Below, piece by piece: positions 60,484 through 64,000 of a stretch of 64,000 nucleotides of DNA. The translations under genes and the position numbers were made by a program. Below the pieces are notes generated by a model, which was given only the letters and a program-made list of their open reading frames with translations, had not been told where the DNA came from and searched no databases. The stretch comes from CBDCVD01 sp965224015 (lineage in GTDB: Bacteria; Pseudomonadota; Alphaproteobacteria; Rhizobiales; CBDCVD01): NCBI GenBank assembly GCA_965224015.1, contig OZ245032.1:2356001-2420000 (forward strand). Reading direction: 5' to 3'. How positions within the stretch are numbered: the first letter of the stretch is position 1; each line of letters starts with the position of its first letter.

Positions 60484-63129
60484 TCAAAGCCTTTGCTCCT
60501 CGCTTTCAGGGATCAGAATTTCGCGTTTTCCCGCATGATTGGCAGGGCTGATAAGCTCCTCCTGCTCCATGCGCTCAATGAGGGTCGCGGCGCGGTTATA
60601 GCCGATCGACAGGCGCCGCTGGATGTAGCTGGTTGACGCCTTGCGATCGCTCAAAACGATGCTTACAGCCTTGTCATAAAGTTCGTCACCAGAGCTGCCA
60701 AAGTCGCCGTCGCCAGCGCCGCCACCGCCGTCATCGGCACCACCGGCGTCGACTTCGTCTTCGTCGGTGACCGCCTCGAGATATTCCGGTGTGCCCTGTG
60801 TTTTCAGGTGCGCAACCACCTTCTCGACATCCTCGTCACTGACAAACGGTCCATGCAAGCGCGAAATGCGGCCGCCTCCCATCATATAGAGCATATCCCC
60901 CATACCCAGAAGCTGTTCGGCGCCCATCTCGCCCAGAATCGTCCGGCTGTCGATCTTGGAGGTAACCTGAAACGAAATGCGTGTGGGAAAGTTCGCCTTT
61001 ATGGTGCCGGTGATCACGTCAACACTGGGGCGCTGGGTTGCCATGATCAGGTGAATACCCGCAGCCCGGGCCATCTGTGCCAGGCGCTGGATAGTGCCTT
61101 CAATGTCCTTGCCGGCAACCATCATCAGATCGGCCATTTCATCGACAATCACGACAATAAACGGCATGGGCTCGAAACTGAGTTCCTGCTGCTCATAGAT
61201 GGCCTCACCGGTCTGCGGATCAAAGCCGGTCTGCACGGTGCGGATCAGGTTCTCGCCTTTCTTGTGCGCTTCCCGGACGCGGGCGTTGAAGCCCTCGATG
61301 TTGCGCACCCCCAGACGCGACATGTTCTTGTAACGCTCCTCCATTTCCCGCACCGTCCATTTGAGCGCGACGACCGCTTTTTTGGGATCCGTCACCACCG
61401 GCGTCAGCAAATGCGGAATGCCATCATAAACCGACAGTTCCAGCATTTTCGGATCGATCATGATCAACCGACACTGCTGCGGCGGCAACCGATAAAGAAG
61501 GGACAAAATCATGGTGTTGATGGCAACCGACTTACCGGACCCGGTGGTACCGGCAATGAGAAGATGCGGCATGCGCGCCAGGTCAGAGACGATGGAATCC
61601 CCGGCGATGGTCTTGCCAAGGCAAAGCGGCAGCCGGGCCTTGGCCCGCTTGAAATCGCGGGCGCCGAGAATGTCACGCAGATAAACCGTCTCACGTTGTG
61701 CATTGGGTAGCTCGATGCCGATCACGTTGCGCCCCGGCACCACCGCAACCCGCGCGGAAATCGCGCACATGGAACGGGCAATATCATCCGCCAACCCGAT
61801 GACCCGGGAGGATTTGATGCCCGGCGCCGGTTCAAGCTCATAAAGGGTGACCACCGGCCCGGGATTGGCGGCAATAATCTCGCCCTTGACGCCGAAATCC
61901 TGCAAAACACCCTCCAACGCCCGGGCGTTCTCCTCGAGGCCCTCGTCCGTCATTCCCTCCTGCACGTCCGTTGCTGGGGGTTGCGATAAAACGGTCATGG
62001 GCGGCAGCTTGAAGGCCTTTGCGGGTTTCGATGCCGCTGATTTTCTGACGCTACGCGCGGGGCCATGCACGGACGCGCTGGTGCTGGCAAGCTGGCTTGT
62101 TGACGGGTGCACCGGCGCACCCGCGCCGCTCTCGGCGTCTGTTCCGCTTTCGGCGGGATAGGCGTTTGCATCAATATAGGACGGTAAAATGCTATCATCA
62201 GAGTGATTCATTTCATGCCCCTGGTGATCGACGAGGGCATCGGGCTGGGCGTCAATGCGGGCCAGGCGGCGGGTAAAACGCTGCAAATCATGGGGCGCAT
62301 AAGCACCGGTCGGCTGCCGCGATCTGCGCCCAAGGCGACGCAACCGGCCCCGCAAACTATATCCCCAATGGGCCACAACCCCCGCCGCAATAGACCACCT
62401 GCTGACGTAGTCGTCGGTTAATTCGTGGTCGATACTCTCTTGCGGGGCAGCCAGGATAATATCGTCGTCGTCGTCCTCGTTTGCGTCTCGCGCGTCTTCG
62501 TCTTCGTCTTTATCGACGGCTTGCGGCGCGGTTGCCGCAGGGGCCCAATGGACCGCTCTCGCCCCTGTACCCGTGCAGGCATAGGTAAGGCATGCGACGG
62601 CTATGGGCGCCAGAATGATAGCAACGAGGGCCGTGGGCAGCGGTGCAACGGCGGCTAAAACCAGCAGCGGTAAAGCGGCCACAAGATCGCCGACAATACC
62701 GCCAAGACCGGTATAAAGAGGCCAATGGCCAATGATCGGCAACACCGCCAGGGCGCCTGCGGCAAGGGCACAACCTAAAAGCCAAAGCGCAAGGCGCCGG
62801 CGCCAGCGACCGATGTTGCGGCCAAACAACAGGCGCAAACCCCAGATCGCCGGGGGCACAATGGTAATCGCCGCCGCCACGCCGAAAAACTGCATCAGTA
62901 TGTCCGAGACAACCGCCCCCGGATAGCCGACAATGTTGCGGATGCGCGCACTGGTAATGTGAGACAGGCTCGGGTCCTCCACCGACCAGGTCGCCAAACC
63001 AGCGGCAACAAGCGAGATGATTAGCAAAAGCAAAAGTCCAAGGACAGTTACCGCGTTGCGCCGAATTGTGGCCTGGGCCTGGTCCAGCTGAATATCCACA
63101 TGTCTTGGTGCTGTATCAATTCTGTGCAT
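60484..63129 (-). CDS. ftsK: DNA translocase FtsK
   Basis: An 881-residue septal DNA pump. Four N-terminal membrane helices (about 27-180), an acidic and variable linker (EDEDARDANEDDDD, then Ser/Pro-rich) to about 400, the RecA-like motor with LIAGTTGSGKSVAINTMI (Walker A) and FIVVIVDEMADLMMVAGKD (Walker B), and a C-terminal gamma winged helix (LYDKAVSIVLSDRKASTSYIQ) that reads KOPS-type sites. It clears chromosome ends and activates dimer resolution at division. It begins two nt after the stop of the aminotransferase gene and is followed by lolA. Confidence 0.96.
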   Translation of the reverse strand: MHRIDTAPRHVDIQLDQAQATIRRNAVTVLGLLLLLIISLVAAGLATWSVEDPSLSHITSARIRNIVGYPGAVVSDILMQFFGVAAAITIVPPAIWGLRLLFGRNIGRWRRRLALWLLGCALAAGALAVLPIIGHWPLYTGLGGIVGDLVAALPLLVLAAVAPLPTALVAIILAPIAVACLTYACTGTGARAVHWAPAATAPQAVDKDEDEDARDANEDDDDDIILAAPQESIDHELTDDYVSRWSIAAGVVAHWGYSLRGRLRRLGRRSRQPTGAYAPHDLQRFTRRLARIDAQPDALVDHQGHEMNHSDDSILPSYIDANAYPAESGTDAESGAGAPVHPSTSQLASTSASVHGPARSVRKSAASKPAKAFKLPPMTVLSQPPATDVQEGMTDEGLEENARALEGVLQDFGVKGEIIAANPGPVVTLYELEPAPGIKSSRVIGLADDIARSMCAISARVAVVPGRNVIGIELPNAQRETVYLRDILGARDFKRAKARLPLCLGKTIAGDSIVSDLARMPHLLIAGTTGSGKSVAINTMILSLLYRLPPQQCRLIMIDPKMLELSVYDGIPHLLTPVVTDPKKAVVALKWTVREMEERYKNMSRLGVRNIEGFNARVREAHKKGENLIRTVQTGFDPQTGEAIYEQQELSFEPMPFIVVIVDEMADLMMVAGKDIEGTIQRLAQMARAAGIHLIMATQRPSVDVITGTIKANFPTRISFQVTSKIDSRTILGEMGAEQLLGMGDMLYMMGGGRISRLHGPFVSDEDVEKVVAHLKTQGTPEYLEAVTDEDEVDAGGADDGGGGAGDGDFGSSGDELYDKAVSIVLSDRKASTSYIQRRLSIGYNRAATLIERMEQEELISPANHAGKREILIPESEEQRL

Positions 63130-63131
63130 GA

Positions 63132-64000
63132 TCAGGCTCCGGCTCTCGGATTTGCGTGACGGGCATTGGCATTGGCATTGGTATTGGCATTTGCCTTGGC
63201 ACCAACCACAACACTGGCGATACGGGCAAGCGCATCGCGGGTCGTTTGACGATCGCCAACCAGGGCGATGCGGATGTAGGGATCTCCGGGATTACGGTCC
63301 GCATGGCCATGCGCCAGGTAGCTCCCCGGCACCACCCGCACCCCCGCTTCCTGCCAAAGCCGCCGGGTCACCGCTTCCCCCGATCCCACAGGAGCCACGT
63401 TCAGCCACAAAAAAAATCCACCCTCGGGAATGGGGCAGCGGTTCCCCAAAAGCACGGCGGCATCCTTGTACTTTTCGTTATAAAGACGCCGGTTTTCAAT
63501 GACATGGGCCTCATCGGCAAAGGCGGCAACAGCAACCTCCTGAGCGATAAGCGACACCTGCGGAGCGGCGACATTGCGAAAGCTGGTAAAGGATTTTATG
63601 AAGGCCCCATCACCGGCGACAAATCCGCATCGCAACCCGGCAAGATTACTGCGCTTGGACAGGGAGTTAAAGCTCAAGACCTTGTCAAAAGAGCCGGTTT
63701 GCGCTGCCGCTTGCAGGACCCCCGGCGGGGGTTGATCACGATAGATTTCCGAGTAGCACTCATCGGCAAAGACATAAAAGCCGTAACGGCGGGCCAGTTC
63801 GATGAGCCGGTGCCAGCGGGCAAGGTCGGCGACAGCGCCCTGCGGGTTCGCCGGTGACGCAAAGTAACAGCCGATGGTGCGGCGCAGCAGGTCCTTGTCC
63901 AGGGATTGCACATCGGGCAGGTATCCGGTTTGCGCCTGGCTATCGAGATAGACGGGTTCAGCACCTGCCGCGAGCGCTGCGGCCTGATAAGTGTGGTAGT
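63132..64000 (-). CDS. Class I/II PLP aminotransferase, 5' end beyond the window
   Basis: The reading frame is open to the right edge, so the start lies outside; about 289 codons are visible, beginning YHTYQAAALAAGAEPVYLD. PLP features: YASPANPQG-like CYFASPANPQGAVADL, YVFADECYSEIY and the cofactor lysine in SFNSLSKRSNLAGLRCGF; the late PYIRIALVGD contains the substrate Arg. It is of the aspartate/DapC-type fold I family; in alphaproteobacteria a similar gene precedes ftsK and is often called succinyldiaminopimelate aminotransferase, but this is unproven. The C-terminus is a low-complexity ANANTNANANAR tail from a 6-bp repeat. Confidence 0.88.
   Translation of the reverse strand, partial: YHTYQAAALAAGAEPVYLDSQAQTGYLPDVQSLDKDLLRRTIGCYFASPANPQGAVADLARWHRLIELARRYGFYVFADECYSEIYRDQPPPGVLQAAAQTGSFDKVLSFNSLSKRSNLAGLRCGFVAGDGAFIKSFTSFRNVAAPQVSLIAQEVAVAAFADEAHVIENRRLYNEKYKDAAVLLGNRCPIPEGGFFLWLNVAPVGSGEAVTRRLWQEAGVRVVPGSYLAHGHADRNPGDPYIRIALVGDRQTTRDALARIASVVVGAKANANTNANANARHANPRAGA
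63160..63200. repeat. 6-bp tandem repeat in the aminotransferase tail
   Basis: About five to six GGCATT/GGTATT units coding for alternating Ala-Asn at the C-terminus. Confidence 0.85.

Overview
The window is a chromosomal segment of an alphaproteobacterium. This rests on the gene set: an Irr-type Fur regulator beside a fabA-fabB-fabI cluster, an RcdA/DUF1465 protein, a double-length dCTP deaminase next to metZ, a SAM-II riboswitch before metZ, a Porin_2-type major porin, ClpS-ClpA, argD-argF-hslO, and ftsK-lolA-xth behind an aminotransferase. Order level cannot be fixed from the sequence; Rhizobiales or Rhodospirillales relatives are most likely. No tRNA, rRNA, CRISPR array, transposase or prophage gene was recognised.

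Layout. 62-1288: secreted hydrolase with a peptidoglycan-binding tail. 1722-7860: alpha-glucoside/trehalose-type ABC importer (ATPase, two permeases, binding protein) with a divergent LacI-family repressor and a visible promoter/operator. 7903-13709: rpsT, sfsA, yraN, rsmI, an LpoA-like lipoprotein and a UbiH-type hydroxylase. 14183-17428: small ABM-like protein, GNAT, ffh, rpsP. 17930-23611: ThDP decarboxylase (AruI-like), dipeptidase, dcd, SAM-II riboswitch, metZ. 23709-28263: TrkH potassium transporter, clpA, clpS. 28758-31907: argD-argF-hslO operon. 32531-36918: ferric iron importer fbpABC. 37017-38348: tandem pair of AT-rich immunity-like genes. 39022-39924: maf, infA. 40272-41799: three tandem DUF1640 coiled-coil paralogues. 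41939-45906: fabI, fabB, fabA and divergent irr. 46017-50118: FAD oxidoreductase, rcdA-like, methyltransferase, L,D-transpeptidase. 51686-57613: porin, secreted nuclease, htpX, heparinase-like protein. 57614-64000: CoA-ester lyase, xth, lolA, ftsK and a truncated aminotransferase.

The outstanding property is the density of small non-coding repeats in almost every intergenic gap. Names used below: element A, about 101-103 bp, ends ATACCAGCGG / CCCTTGGTAT, flanked by TA, about 28 whole or partial copies, singly or in head-to-tail arrays of up to four; elements B and C, larger units built round a 24-26 bp inverted repeat with a 30-32 nt loop; element D, with CTATAGCAAAATG-type ends; element F, with the end TAGAGCGTGTCA. 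Many neighbouring genes take their stop codon, and two their start codon, from an element end. A second layer consists of short tandem repeats (7-15 bp units), several of which run straight into a Shine-Dalgarno sequence.

The most novel-looking signals are the palindromic elements whose stems change in a compensated way and whose loops occur in both orientations, the recent duplication of an immunity-like gene with clustered amino-acid changes, and three DUF1640 copies that differ by 2, 3 and 5 eleven-residue repeats.
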